From Polaribacter ponticola (lineage in GTDB: Bacteria; Bacteroidota; Bacteroidia; Flavobacteriales; Flavobacteriaceae): DNA of 64,000 nt. Under the pieces are notes generated by a model. The model saw only the letters and a list, made by a program, of their open reading frames with translations. It did not search any database and was not told where the DNA came from. The translations under genes and the position numbers were made by a program. Positions 8,513-17,292 of the stretch are shown in pieces (positions within the stretch are counted from its first letter, which is position 1; the number at the start of each line of letters is the position of its first letter). The stretch is taken from NCBI RefSeq assembly GCF_026191475.2, contig NZ_JAOSLC020000003.1, positions 124,001 through 188,000 on the forward strand, read 5' to 3'.

Positions 8513-8848
8513 ATGGAAAACATAAATTGGACAAAGAAAGAATTTGAAGCGTATGTACTTTTGTATGCTGCACATTGTAATTTTTTTGAAGCTAAAGAAG
8601 AGCAGGAGTATATCTTATCTAAGGTAGATGAAAAAACTTTTCATAGAATTCATACCGAAGTGGTTGTAGATTCTGACGAAAATAATTTAAATAAAATTCA
8701 GCAATATCTTTTAGAAAATAAATTTTCACAAATTGAAAAAGATGAGTTAATAAGAGACATTAAAAATGTGTTTTTTGCAGATGGTTCTGTAGATCTAATT
8801 GAGAAAAAAGTATTTAGTATTTTAAAAAAATTATTGATTAATTTTTAA
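8513..8848 (+). CDS. Small TerB-like helical protein, function unknown
   Basis: A 111-residue, all-helical, acidic protein without a signal peptide. The pattern of a helix with HCNFFEAKEEQEYI followed by helices containing FADGSVDLIEKKVFSIL resembles the TerB-like fold, in which the two acidic turns can bind metal. It is the last gene of the symporter-sulfurtransferase operon. No function is assigned; the TerB-like statement is pattern recognition and needs a profile search. Confidence 0.62.
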   Translation: MENINWTKKEFEAYVLLYAAHCNFFEAKEEQEYILSKVDEKTFHRIHTEVVVDSDENNLNKIQQYLLENKFSQIEKDELIRDIKNVFFADGSVDLIEKKVFSILKKLLINF

Positions 8849-8860
8849 ATCAGATTTAAT

Positions 8861-8893
8861 AAAAAAAGCTTCACAAAATGTGAAGCTTTTTTT
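8861..8893. terminator. Bidirectional terminator
   Basis: 14-bp perfect stem (8861-8874 with 8880-8893) with A and T tracts, between convergent genes. Confidence 0.88.
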
Positions 8894-8911
8894 ATTAAAT
8901 TTATAGCTAAT

Positions 8912-10726
8912 TTAACTTTCTCTACGCTTTCTGCCGAAACCTCCAGATGCTCTTCTTTCTGATCTATCTGGTCTATCTGATGAACGTCTGTCAGATCTTT
9001 TTCTCCCAGAATCACTTCTTTTTGAAGATGAAGAACCTGCTTCTGAGCTTCTACGCCTTCCAAAACCACCATCTTTTTTACCAAAAGGCTTTCTTCCACC
9101 TCTTCTACCACCTCCGGAACGTTCTTTTTTAGTAATCTCTACGTTTACAGAGCGTCCATCAAAATCTGGCTGATTATCAGAAAAAGCTTCTAAAGTTTTT
9201 TGCTCGTATTCTTTATCAATTTCAAAGAAAGAAAAAGTATCTAAAATATCTATAGCACCAATTTCTATTTTATCACCAATATTTTGATCGTTAATTAAAC
9301 CAATTAATTTACCAGGATTAAGATTGTCTTTTCTACCAATATTAATAAAAAAACGAGTCATATTATCTGCAGTAGCTCTAGATCTAGAATTCTCTCTACC
9401 TAAATTATTTAAATCTTTAGAATTTTCATAATACTTTAGCATCGTATTAAATTCTAAAGAAACAAACTTTTTAATAAGTTCTTCTCTATCTAAACCTTCT
9501 AATTTTTCATAAATACTTGGTAAAAACTCGTTAATTTGAGTTTCGTTTACTTCAATATTTTTAACCTTATCAATTAAATTTATTAATTGATTTTGTACAA
9601 TTTCTTTTCCTGTAGGTACTTTACCTTCTACAAATTTCTTTTTAATGATTCTTTCTATCTGGCGTAATTTTCCTTTTTCTTTTCCGTTTACTAAAACAAT
9701 AGAAATACCTTTGTTACCAGCTCTACCAGTTCTACCACTTCTGTGAGTGTAGTTTTCTATTTGATCTGGTAATTTATGGTTAATAACATGTGAAAGCTCA
9801 TTAACATCTAATCCACGAGCAGCAACATCTGTAGCTACTAAAATCTGAATTGTTTTTTTACGGAATTTACCCATTACAGAATCTCTTTGTCCTTGAGATA
9901 AATCTCCATGTAAAGAATCTGCACTATAACCGTCTTTTATTAAATTATCTGCTACTTCTTGAGTTTCTCTACGAGTTCTACAAAAAATAATTGCATAAAT
10001 ATCAGGGTTTAAATCTGCTATTCTCTTTAATGCAGGATAACGTGTTCTTTCTGTTACAGCATAAAATTCATGACTAACATTTTCAGAACCTGTATTCTTT
10101 TCACCAGAAGTAATTTCTACTGGTTTTGTCATGTAATTTCTTGCAATTGCTTCAACTTCTCTAGGAAAAGTTGCAGAAAACAATAATGTTTGTTTAGTTT
10201 CTGGAGTAGCTTCTAAAACTTTATCTAGTTCATCTTTAAAGCCCATATTTAACATTTCATCAGCTTCGTCTAATACAAGCCATTGAACGTTTCCTAATTT
10301 TAATGCTCTTCTGTTTATTAAATCTACAGTTCTACCAGGAGTTCCAACAACTATCTGAGAACCTCTTTTTAAAGATCTAATTTGTTCTTCCATACTAGAA
10401 CCACCATAAACAGTAGTTACTTTTACGTCTTTTAAATATTTACAAAAGTCTTTAATATTATTACCAATTTGAACTGCAAGCTCTCTTGTTGGTGATAAAA
10501 TTATAGCTTGTACATTATTTTGACTTGGATCTAAAAGTTCTAATATTGGTAAACTAAATGCTGCTGTTTTACCTGTACCTGTTTGTGCAAATGCCTTTAA
10601 ATCGTCTGTTGAAGAAATTATTTGTGGAATTGCTTTTTCTTGAATAACAGTTGGTTTTTCATAACCTAAATCTGTTAATGCTTTGTTTATAGGTTCTTTT
10701 AAACCTAATTCTAAAAATGTTGACAT
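8912..10726 (-). CDS. DEAD-box ATP-dependent RNA helicase with DbpA RNA-binding domain
   Basis: 604 residues from ATG 10726; a GTG 21 bases upstream would add seven residues. It remodels structured RNA, probably in ribosome assembly and cold adaptation. Q motif region PTVIQEKAIPQ, Walker A AQTGTGKTAAF (about residue 47), PTRELAVQI, DEAD box VLDEADEML (about residue 155), SAT, and the helicase C-terminal motifs ATDVAARGLD and HRSGRTGRAG are all present. A DbpA/CsdA-type RNA-binding domain covers about residues 460-540 (FFINIGRKDNLNP). The tail is an Arg/Gly/Ser-rich basic extension ending RKRRES. This layout matches DeaD/CsdA-like proteins of flavobacteria. Confidence 0.94.
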   Translation of the reverse strand: MSTFLELGLKEPINKALTDLGYEKPTVIQEKAIPQIISSTDDLKAFAQTGTGKTAAFSLPILELLDPSQNNVQAIILSPTRELAVQIGNNIKDFCKYLKDVKVTTVYGGSSMEEQIRSLKRGSQIVVGTPGRTVDLINRRALKLGNVQWLVLDEADEMLNMGFKDELDKVLEATPETKQTLLFSATFPREVEAIARNYMTKPVEITSGEKNTGSENVSHEFYAVTERTRYPALKRIADLNPDIYAIIFCRTRRETQEVADNLIKDGYSADSLHGDLSQGQRDSVMGKFRKKTIQILVATDVAARGLDVNELSHVINHKLPDQIENYTHRSGRTGRAGNKGISIVLVNGKEKGKLRQIERIIKKKFVEGKVPTGKEIVQNQLINLIDKVKNIEVNETQINEFLPSIYEKLEGLDREELIKKFVSLEFNTMLKYYENSKDLNNLGRENSRSRATADNMTRFFINIGRKDNLNPGKLIGLINDQNIGDKIEIGAIDILDTFSFFEIDKEYEQKTLEAFSDNQPDFDGRSVNVEITKKERSGGGRRGGRKPFGKKDGGFGRRRSSEAGSSSSKRSDSGRKRSDRRSSDRPDRSERRASGGFGRKRRES

Positions 10727-10820
10727 ACTGTGTTTTTGTAGATTCACAGACGCCCACCTGCAAACCTTATTTATAATTCGACTTGATTTTTAATGAGTTA
10801 CACTCAAAAATAAAAACGTG

Positions 10821-10853
10821 CAAAGGTAGGGTAAATTATATAGATAATTACAA
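10821..10853 (-). promoter_or_regulatory. Promoter of the DEAD-box helicase gene
   Basis: On the minus strand TTG (10853-10851) is followed after 22 bases by TACCTTTG (10828-10821), a good Bacteroidota -33/-7 pair. The predicted start leaves a leader of roughly 90 bases before ATG 10726, long enough for post-transcriptional control. Confidence 0.65.
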
Positions 10854-10866
10854 TGTAGATTAATAA

Positions 10867-12249
10867 TTAATTATTGTTTAATTCTTTAAGGAAAGTGTTT
10901 AAATTGTTAGAAGATATAGAAGCAAAACCATTAACAACTTTACTTTGTTTATCTAATAGAATTAGACGAGGCATTTTACTTGTTAAAAAGTTATGTGCTT
11001 CACTTTCATCATCTAAATAAAATTGTTTTTTAATATCTAACTTTTTTATTCTTTTGGTTTTGTTACCATCTATTTTAACTTGGATGAAGTTGATATTTGG
11101 ATAATTAATTGATAAATATCTTATTCTAGATTCAATATAAGATGTTCCTACAGATTCAGGACTCCAAAAGAATAATGCAGTTTTTTTCCTTTTATAATAT
11201 TACTAATAGATTTTTTTGAATGATTATAATCTACAATAGTAAAGTTGTTAATTTTTTTATTTAAAGGTAAAGTATTAGTATCTCTAAGAAGTTTTTTTAT
11301 TTGTTTTTTATCGTTTTCATTAGTACTTAATTCAAAAAATCTATCAAATGTTTTATTATTTACTTTACAACTAGATTTTTGATAAAAATGTCCTATTAGA
11401 GTTTGCTTTAAAAATGCATTTTTGGTAACCTTAGAACTTACTTTCTCATTTATTATATTTAATAAATCTAATGTAAATTCTTGAGAATAATCATTAGTTT
11501 TAGGAGGATAACCTAAAGAATACGTTTTATTGTATAGATAATTAATTACATAATTAGAGTATGGAGAATAGTACATAAGAGAACTATTGTCAATCGTTAT
11601 TTCATTTCTATAATTATAAAAAGAAGCATCTGTATTAGGAAAATTATTTTTATAATAAGCATATTTAATAGGGTATCTTTCTATCTTATTATAAGTTGGG
11701 TAAGTTAAAGCAACTTTAAAAACTTCTTTAAAACCATCTGTTACTTTTGGATGATTTTTAACATACTCGTCATAAGTATTTAATTTTATTTTTAAAATAG
11801 AGTCTACTTTAACCTTAAATTCTTTAGGTTCTAATTTATTGTAATTATAAAATATTTTTTTCTTTTTCTTCCGCTAAAAAACAATCAATTAAAATATTAT
11901 TTCTTTCAGCTCCTTTACCAGCGTAAACTAAAGACTCATCAAAATCCCAAGTATTTAAACGTAACATTAAACTATCTTTTGGCTCTAAATATATATATTG
12001 ATATTCATTTCCATGCCTAAAATGATACAATCCTTCTTTTAAAGACTTAAACTCTCCTAAGAATTTGTTTTTATTGTTTAATAAAAAAGTATCTATAGCT
12101 TCTTCTTCATAATAAAGAATAACATTTTTAGATTTAGGATTTATAATTTTTCCACCAAAAAAAGTAAAATCTTTTTTAATGTCAGAACTACAACTTATTA
12201 ACGTAGTTAAAAATAAAACAGGTAAGAAATAAGTTATTTTTTTTATCAT
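10867..12249 (-). pseudogene. Thioredoxin-fold (TlpA-like) lipoprotein, broken by two frameshifts at A7 runs
   Basis: The N-terminus is a lipoprotein signal (FLTTLISCSSD). The frame ends early after a run of seven A (minus strand, 11861-11855); dropping one A continues into KIFYNYNKLEPKEF. A second break lies at another A7 (11187-11181); adding one A continues into KTALFFWSPES and a thioredoxin-like C-terminus ending LKELNNN at 10867. The two changes cancel and give a 460-residue protein with a DUF4369-like N-region and TlpA-like C-domain. The expected redox motif after the FFW strand is WSPES, so both active-site cysteines are absent. Either the two runs are miscalled or the gene is decayed. 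Confidence 0.72.
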
Positions 12250-12272
12250 ATAAAATTTATAATGCCTTGCTA

Positions 12273-12280
12273 CAAATTTA
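12273..12280 (-). promoter_or_regulatory. TAnnTTTG element for the thioredoxin-fold lipoprotein gene
   Basis: Minus-strand TAAATTTG, 24 bases before the ATG at 12249. No -33 element is evident. Confidence 0.45.
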
Positions 12281-12405
12281 GGTATTCAAGTTTGCTGTAG
12301 TTGTTAATACGTTGTTAAAAAAGATTTAAAATCTACTAAAAAAGCAAACTTACAAATTTTGATAAATGCTTTAAAATTCAAAGTAAAATATATCTAGTAA
12401 TTTAC

Positions 12406-12413
12406 TACTTTTG
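12406..12413 (+). promoter_or_regulatory. TAnnTTTG element for the ABC-F gene
   Basis: TACTTTTG lies 20 bases before the ATG at 12434, matching the Bacteroidota -7 box. Confidence 0.5.
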
Positions 12414-12433
12414 CAGAAATTTAAAATACAATT

Positions 12434-14053
12434 ATGTTATCAGTTTCTAATCTATCAGTTCAGTTTGGTAAAAGAGTTTTATTTGACGAAGTAAACACTA
12501 AGTTTCAAACAGGAAATTGTTATGGGATTATTGGCGCAAATGGGGCAGGGAAATCTACTTTTTTAAAGATTCTTTCTGGGGTTCAAGAACCAACGTCTGG
12601 TCAGGTTCATTTAGAAAAAGGAAAAAGAATGTCTGTTTTAACTCAAGATCATTATGCTTTTGATGAGTTTCCTGTATTGGAAACAGTGATTATGGGTAAT
12701 AAAGATTTGTTTAAAATAAAAAAACAGATAGATGAATTGTATGCAGATTATACAGATGAAAATGCAGAAAAGATAGGAGAACTTCAAATAATTTTTGAAG
12801 AAATGAATGGTTGGAATGCAGATTCTGATGCCGCTATAATGCTTTCTAATCTTGGAATTTCGGAAGATGTACATTATACTTTAATGAAAGACTTAGATGG
12901 TAAGCAAAAAGTACGTGTGTTAATTGCTCAAGCTTTGTTTGGTAACCCTGATGTTTTAATTATGGATGAGCCTACCAACGATTTAGATTTTGAAACAATT
13001 GCTTGGTTAGAAAATTTTATTGCTAATTTTGATAACTGTGTTATAGTAGTATCGCATGATAGACACTTTTTAGATGCTGTTTGTACTCATATTTCTGATA
13101 TTGATTATAGTAAGATAAATCATTATTCTGGGAATTATACTTTCTGGTACGAATCTAGTCAGTTAGCCACAAGACAAAGAGCTCAACAAAACAAAAAAGC
13201 AGAAGATAAAAAGAAAGAATTAGAAGAATTTATTCGTCGTTTTTCTGCAAACATGGCAAAATCTAAACAAGCAACTTCTCGTAAAAAAATGATTGAGAAA
13301 TTGAATGTTGATGAAATTAAACCATCAAGCAGAAGATATCCTGCAATTATTTATAAAAGCGACAGAGAAGCTGGTGATCAAATTTTAAATGTAGAAGATT
13401 TATCTGTAGAATTTGAAGGAGAAAAATTATTTGATAAAGTTCATATCAATTTAAATAAAGGAGATAAAGTTGCTGTTATTTCTAAAAACTCGAGAGCAGT
13501 TACTGCTTTTTATCAAGTTATCACTGGAAATCAAAAAGCAGAAACAGGAAAATATGATTGGGGTGTAACAACTACACAATCTTATTTGCCTTTAGATAAT
13601 TCTTCATTTTTTCAAAATGGTGATTTAAACCTTGTAGATTGGTTAAGACAATATGCTCAAACCGAAGAAGAGAGAGAAGAAGTATTTTTAAGAGGTTTTT
13701 TAGGGAAAATGATTTTTTCTGGTGAAGAAGCTTTAAAGAAAAGTAATGTACTTTCTGGAGGTGAAAAGGTTCGTTGTATGCTGTCTAGAATGATGATGAA
13801 AAGAGCTAATATTTTAGTTTTAGATGAACCAACAAACCATTTAGATTTAGAATCTATACAGGCCTTAAATAATTCATTAATTAACTTTAAAGGAACTTTG
13901 TTGTTTACAACGCATGATCATGAATTTGCTCAAACTGTAGCTAATAGAATTATTGAATTAACACCTAAAGGTGTAATTGATAGACATGCTACTTTTGACG
14001 AGTATTTATCTAATCCTAAAATTAAAGAATTACGAGAAAAAATGTATTCTTAA
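12434..14053 (+). CDS. ABC-F family ATP-binding protein
   Basis: 539 residues, two ATPase domains in tandem with no membrane part: a soluble ABC-F protein that acts on the ribosome. NBD1 has Walker A GANGAGKS (residues 34-41), a degenerate signature (DLDGKQKVRV) and Walker B VLIMDEPTNDLD. The inter-domain linker (Lys/Glu-rich, about residues 240-300) is typical. NBD2 has signature LSGGEKVR and Walker B VLDEPTNHLDLE, but its Walker A position reads ISKNSRAVTAF and lacks the GxxxxGK[S/T] loop. This resembles the YbiT/YkpA branch and may be normal for the Bacteroidota subfamily. Whether it is regulatory or an antibiotic-protection type cannot be read from sequence; the housekeeping type is more likely. 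Confidence 0.92.
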   Translation: MLSVSNLSVQFGKRVLFDEVNTKFQTGNCYGIIGANGAGKSTFLKILSGVQEPTSGQVHLEKGKRMSVLTQDHYAFDEFPVLETVIMGNKDLFKIKKQIDELYADYTDENAEKIGELQIIFEEMNGWNADSDAAIMLSNLGISEDVHYTLMKDLDGKQKVRVLIAQALFGNPDVLIMDEPTNDLDFETIAWLENFIANFDNCVIVVSHDRHFLDAVCTHISDIDYSKINHYSGNYTFWYESSQLATRQRAQQNKKAEDKKKELEEFIRRFSANMAKSKQATSRKKMIEKLNVDEIKPSSRRYPAIIYKSDREAGDQILNVEDLSVEFEGEKLFDKVHINLNKGDKVAVISKNSRAVTAFYQVITGNQKAETGKYDWGVTTTQSYLPLDNSSFFQNGDLNLVDWLRQYAQTEEEREEVFLRGFLGKMIFSGEEALKKSNVLSGGEKVRCMLSRMMMKRANILVLDEPTNHLDLESIQALNNSLINFKGTLLFTTHDHEFAQTVANRIIELTPKGVIDRHATFDEYLSNPKIKELREKMYS

Positions 14054-14070
14054 GAAAATAATACTAGTAT

Positions 14071-14116
14071 AAAAACCAATCTAAAAGTAATTATTACTTT
14101 TAGATTGGTTTTTTTA
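14071..14116. terminator. Strong terminator between ABC-F gene and oxyR
   Basis: Arms of about 20 bases (14071-14091 and 14093-14113) almost perfectly complementary, with A and T tracts outside. Lies between convergent genes and can serve both. Confidence 0.9.
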
Positions 14117-14133
14117 TTTTATAAATACAGTTA

Positions 14134-15075
14134 CTATTTTTTTTGTAACGGACTAATAATTTTAACGTCTGAAAAAGAAATTGCTCCTCTAATAACACCA
14201 TCAATAGTTTTTTTCAAAGCTTCAATTAATTGCATTTTTAATTGCGATTTATGGTAAATTAAACTTACTTCTCTTGCAGGAGGAGGGTTTGTAAATTCTC
14301 TTAAATGGCTTTTATCAACTTCATTTAAATCTAATGTATGTAAATAGGGTAGTAGCGTCATTCCTAAACCTTCTTTAGATAATTTAATTAATGTATCAAA
14401 ACTTCCGCTTTCTAATTGAAACCCTTTTTTGTTATCAATTTTATGTGTTCTACAAAGGTTTAGAACACTATCTTTAAAACAATGTCCATCTTCTAATAAT
14501 AGAATATCTTCCATTTCTAATTCATCAGCAGTTATCGTTTTCTTTGAATAAAGTCTATGATTTTGAGGTACTAAACCTACAAAAGGTTCGTAATAAAGAG
14601 GTCTTTCTTTTATAGATTCATTTTCTAAAGGAGTTGCGGCAATAGCAGCATCTATATGGCCATCTGTTAGTTTCCTTATAATTTCTTCTGTTGTTAACTC
14701 TTCGATAATCAATTTTACTTTTGGATACTTTTTGGTAAAATTTTGTAAGAACATTGGAAGTAATGTAGGCATAATAGTTGGTATTATTCCAAGTTTAAAT
14801 TCGCCACCAATAAAACCTTTTTGTTGATGAACAATGTCTAAGATTCTATTACTTTCATCAACTATAACTTTAGCTTGTTCTACAATTTTATTACCTACCT
14901 CGGTTAATTCGATTGGTTTTTTTGAGCGATTAAATATTTTAACTCCTAATTCATCTTCTAGCTTTTGTATTTGCATACTCAAAGTTGGTTGAGTAACAAA
15001 ACTGTGCTCCGCAGCTACAGTAAAATTTTGGTATTCTGCAACAGATAAAACATATTTTAATTGAGTAATTGTCAT
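14134..15075 (-). CDS. oxyR: Hydrogen peroxide-sensing LysR regulator OxyR
   Basis: 313 residues from ATG 15075 (MTITQLKYVLSVAEY); an upstream TTG would add 13 non-conserved residues. The winged HTH (FTVAAEHSFVTQPTLSMQIQKLE) is followed by the periplasmic-binding-like effector domain. The segment LEDGHCFKDSVLNLC puts cysteines at residues 199 and 208, the same numbers as the disulfide pair of E. coli OxyR, which makes the assignment firm. It is transcribed away from dps, a classical OxyR target, and the shared 100-bp region carries repeated dyads. Confidence 0.93.
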   Translation of the reverse strand: MTITQLKYVLSVAEYQNFTVAAEHSFVTQPTLSMQIQKLEDELGVKIFNRSKKPIELTEVGNKIVEQAKVIVDESNRILDIVHQQKGFIGGEFKLGIIPTIMPTLLPMFLQNFTKKYPKVKLIIEELTTEEIIRKLTDGHIDAAIAATPLENESIKERPLYYEPFVGLVPQNHRLYSKKTITADELEMEDILLLEDGHCFKDSVLNLCRTHKIDNKKGFQLESGSFDTLIKLSKEGLGMTLLPYLHTLDLNEVDKSHLREFTNPPPAREVSLIYHKSQLKMQLIEALKKTIDGVIRGAISFSDVKIISPLQKK

Positions 15076-15104
15076 TGTAATAAAAAATTTTGATAAAGAT
15101 ATTA

Positions 15105-15140
15105 AAACTATCAATATTAATTATAGTTTATTGAAACTAT
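15105..15140. promoter_or_regulatory. Candidate OxyR operator between oxyR and dps
   Basis: Three copies of one 7-mer: AAACTAT (15105-15111), ATAGTTT (15123-15129) and AAACTAT (15134-15140). The last two form a perfect dyad with a 4-base spacer. The ATAG/CTAT words are those of the OxyR consensus, though spacing differs from the E. coli pattern. The site is just upstream of the dps -7 box. Confidence 0.5.
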
Positions 15141-15147
15141 TTTCAAC

Positions 15148-15155
15148 TAATTTTG
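15148..15155 (+). promoter_or_regulatory. TAnnTTTG promoter element for dps
   Basis: TAATTTTG, 23 bases before the dps ATG and directly downstream of the inverted repeats. Confidence 0.55.
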
Positions 15156-15178
15156 ATTTGTAATAAAAAACAAATAAA

Positions 15179-15652
15179 ATGAATAAAAATATATTAGGTT
15201 TAGACAAACAAGAAACTGCAAATTTAGTGTTAGAATTGAATGGGTTATTATCAAATTTTCAAATATATTATCAGAATTTAAGAGGTTTGCATTGGAATAT
15301 TAAAGGAAAAAACTTTTTTGAATTACATGTAAAATTTGAAGAATTTTATACAGATTCTCAAGTTAAAATTGATGATATAGCTGAGCGAATTTTAACTTTA
15401 CAAGGCAAACCTTTACATACATTTAGCGATTATTTAAAAAATGCTTCTGTGCCAATAGGTAAGGATATTTCTAATGATGTTGAGGGCGTAGAATTGGTGG
15501 TAAGCTCGTTGTCGGAATTATTAAAAATTGAAAGAATAATTTTAGGGATTTCTGATGATGCTAATGATGAAGGAACAAATTCTATGATGAGTGATTTTAT
15601 TGCAGAACAGGAGAAAACAATTTGGATGTTAAATTCTTGGTTGGGTAAATAA
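15179..15652 (+). CDS. dps: Dps family ferritin-like DNA-protection protein
   Basis: A 157-residue four-helix bundle protein. Dps dodecamers oxidise Fe(II) with peroxide and store the iron. The ferroxidase ligands are in the Dps pattern: His in LRGLHWNIKG (near residue 37), then FFELHVKFEEFYTD and the Asp/Glu pair in QVKIDDIAERI. The C-terminal helix contains DFIAEQEKTIWMLNSWL, the usual Dps ending. It is divergent from oxyR, so induction by peroxide is likely. Confidence 0.93.
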   Translation: MNKNILGLDKQETANLVLELNGLLSNFQIYYQNLRGLHWNIKGKNFFELHVKFEEFYTDSQVKIDDIAERILTLQGKPLHTFSDYLKNASVPIGKDISNDVEGVELVVSSLSELLKIERIILGISDDANDEGTNSMMSDFIAEQEKTIWMLNSWLGK

Positions 15653-15672
15653 ATAAAAAATTTTTGAAAATT

Positions 15673-15702
15673 AAAAAAGGGACTCTTTAGAGTCCCTTTT
15701 TT
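15673..15702. terminator. Bidirectional terminator after dps
   Basis: GGGACTCT (15679-15686) pairs with AGAGTCCC (15689-15696), extended by flanking A6 and T6 tracts. Lies between convergent genes. Confidence 0.88.
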
Positions 15703-15703
15703 A

Positions 15704-16341
15704 TTATATAAAATATGAAAAACCAATTTCTAGGCCTAAAATATTATATCCATCATTGGGTAGTTGAAAATTTAAGTTTGAAACATGTCCAAAATTAGTT
15801 CCAAAATAAATAAAAGAGTTTTTAAAAGAATGATGAGAAAAACCTATAGAAAAATTCTCTATAAAAGTAAATCCTTTAGCTACTCTTTCTGTTCTTTTAT
15901 TAATGTATGAAAATCCTAAACTTATAGTTCCTTGTAATTCTAGTTTTTTACTAATTCTTTTTTTGTAGCAAATCCAAATTCTAAAGCTAATAAGTTTATG
16001 TTTTTTAATTGAGTAAACTCTTTTCTTTTTTCTAAATAATCTTCTTCATTTGGTAAAACATACTGTTCATTTATTAATTGATGTTTTATAAATTGAACTT
16101 GTGGTTGTAAAATTAATTCAAAATTGAGATTTTTCCAGTTTCCTAGTTTATAAAATGCTTGTCCTTTAAATGTACTTGTAGAATAGGTATAATCAGAATC
16201 ATCAAAAATAAAATTCTCATTTGTTCCAAAGTTTACTAGAATACCAATTTTACTTGGCTTAAAAGTATTCTTATTTTTAACTTGACTATAAAAGTTAGTA
16301 GCTAAAAAAACTACAATCAAAATAAATAACTTTTTAATCAT
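15704..16341 (-). pseudogene. PagL-like lipid A deacylase / acyloxyacyl hydrolase, frameshifted at an A7 run
   Basis: The first frame gives a signal peptide (IKKLFILIVVFLATNFYSQ) and beta-barrel strands, then stops after seven A (minus strand, 15964-15958). With one extra A the frame continues as RISKKLELQGTISLGFSY to a stop at 15704, for 212 residues. The restored part contains IGFSHHSFKNS and GHVSNLNFQLPNDGYN, which resemble the catalytic HxSN and PN-G region of PagL-type outer-membrane lipid A 3-O-deacylases, and it ends in an aromatic barrel strand (GFSYFI). The catalytic His and Ser therefore lie after the break, so a truncated product would be inactive. A one-base homopolymer miscall is the simplest reading. 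Confidence 0.7.
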
Positions 16342-16365
16342 TTTTTAGTTTTAACCTATAGATTA

Positions 16366-17253
16366 TTATTTAAACATTTTTGCAACTTTTTCAGCTTTTC
16401 TACTTTCAGAATAATCATAAAATCCTTCACCAGATTTTATTCCTAATTTACCAGCATTTACCATGTTAACTAATAATGGACAAGGAGCGTACTTAGGGTT
16501 TTTAAATCCATCGTACATAACATTTAAAATAGATAAACATACATCTAAACCAATAAAATCTGCTAATTGTAATGGTCCCATTGGATGAGCCATTCCTAAT
16601 TTCATAACGGTATCTATTTCGGCTACGCCTGCAACACCATTATATAATGTTTCTATAGATTCGTTAATCATTGGCATTAAAATTCTGTTTGCTACAAAAC
16701 CAGGGTAATCGTTAACTTCAACTGGAATTTTATTTATTTTTTTACTTAAATCAACTGTAAAATCCATAACTTCATCAGAAGTGTTATAACCTCTAATAAT
16801 CTCTACCAATTTCATAATAGGTACAGGGTTCATAAAATGCATTCCAATAACTTTTTCTGGTCTTTTGGTAACACTTGCAATTTGAGTAATTGATATAGAC
16901 GAAGTATTTGTAGCTAAAATTGTATCTTCTGGACAAACTTCATCTAATTCTTTAAAAATTTTAGCTTTTAAAGAAGAATTTTCTGTAGCAGCTTCTATTA
17001 CTAAACTTGCATATTGTACACCTTCTTTCATAGAAGTGTATTTGGTTATATTACCTAAAGTTCTTTCTTTGTCAGATTCAGATATTTTACCTTTACTAAC
17101 CATTCTGTCCAAATTTTTGGTAATGGTAGCTATTCCTTTATCCAGTGCAGCTTCAGAAATATCTATTAATTGAACATTATAATCGAATTGAGCAAAAGTG
17201 TGAGCAATTCCATTCCCCATGGTTCCAGCACCAATTACAGCTATGTTTTTCAT
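16366..17253 (-). CDS. 3-hydroxybutyryl-CoA dehydrogenase
   Basis: 295 residues of the short HBDH/PaaH type that oxidises (S)-3-hydroxyacyl-CoA with NAD(P)+. The N-terminal Rossmann fold begins IAVIGAGTMGNGIAHTFAQ with an acidic residue after beta-2 (LIDIS, NAD preference). The catalytic His is in GMHFMNPVP (near residue 140), and NRILMPMINE follows. The C-terminal domain contains AHPMGPLQLADFIGLD. It lies 39 bases downstream of the Gfo/Idh/MocA gene on the same strand and probably shares its transcript. Confidence 0.93.
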   Translation of the reverse strand: MKNIAVIGAGTMGNGIAHTFAQFDYNVQLIDISEAALDKGIATITKNLDRMVSKGKISESDKERTLGNITKYTSMKEGVQYASLVIEAATENSSLKAKIFKELDEVCPEDTILATNTSSISITQIASVTKRPEKVIGMHFMNPVPIMKLVEIIRGYNTSDEVMDFTVDLSKKINKIPVEVNDYPGFVANRILMPMINESIETLYNGVAGVAEIDTVMKLGMAHPMGPLQLADFIGLDVCLSILNVMYDGFKNPKYAPCPLLVNMVNAGKLGIKSGEGFYDYSESRKAEKVAKMFK

Positions 17254-17292
17254 TCTATTTTATTTAAAATTAATTATTTAAGATAAGTGTTG

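Noticed and set aside
8845..9111. Minus-strand and plus-strand frames in the helicase tail
   Set aside because: They are shadows of the Arg/Gly/Ser-rich C-terminal codons of the DEAD-box helicase.
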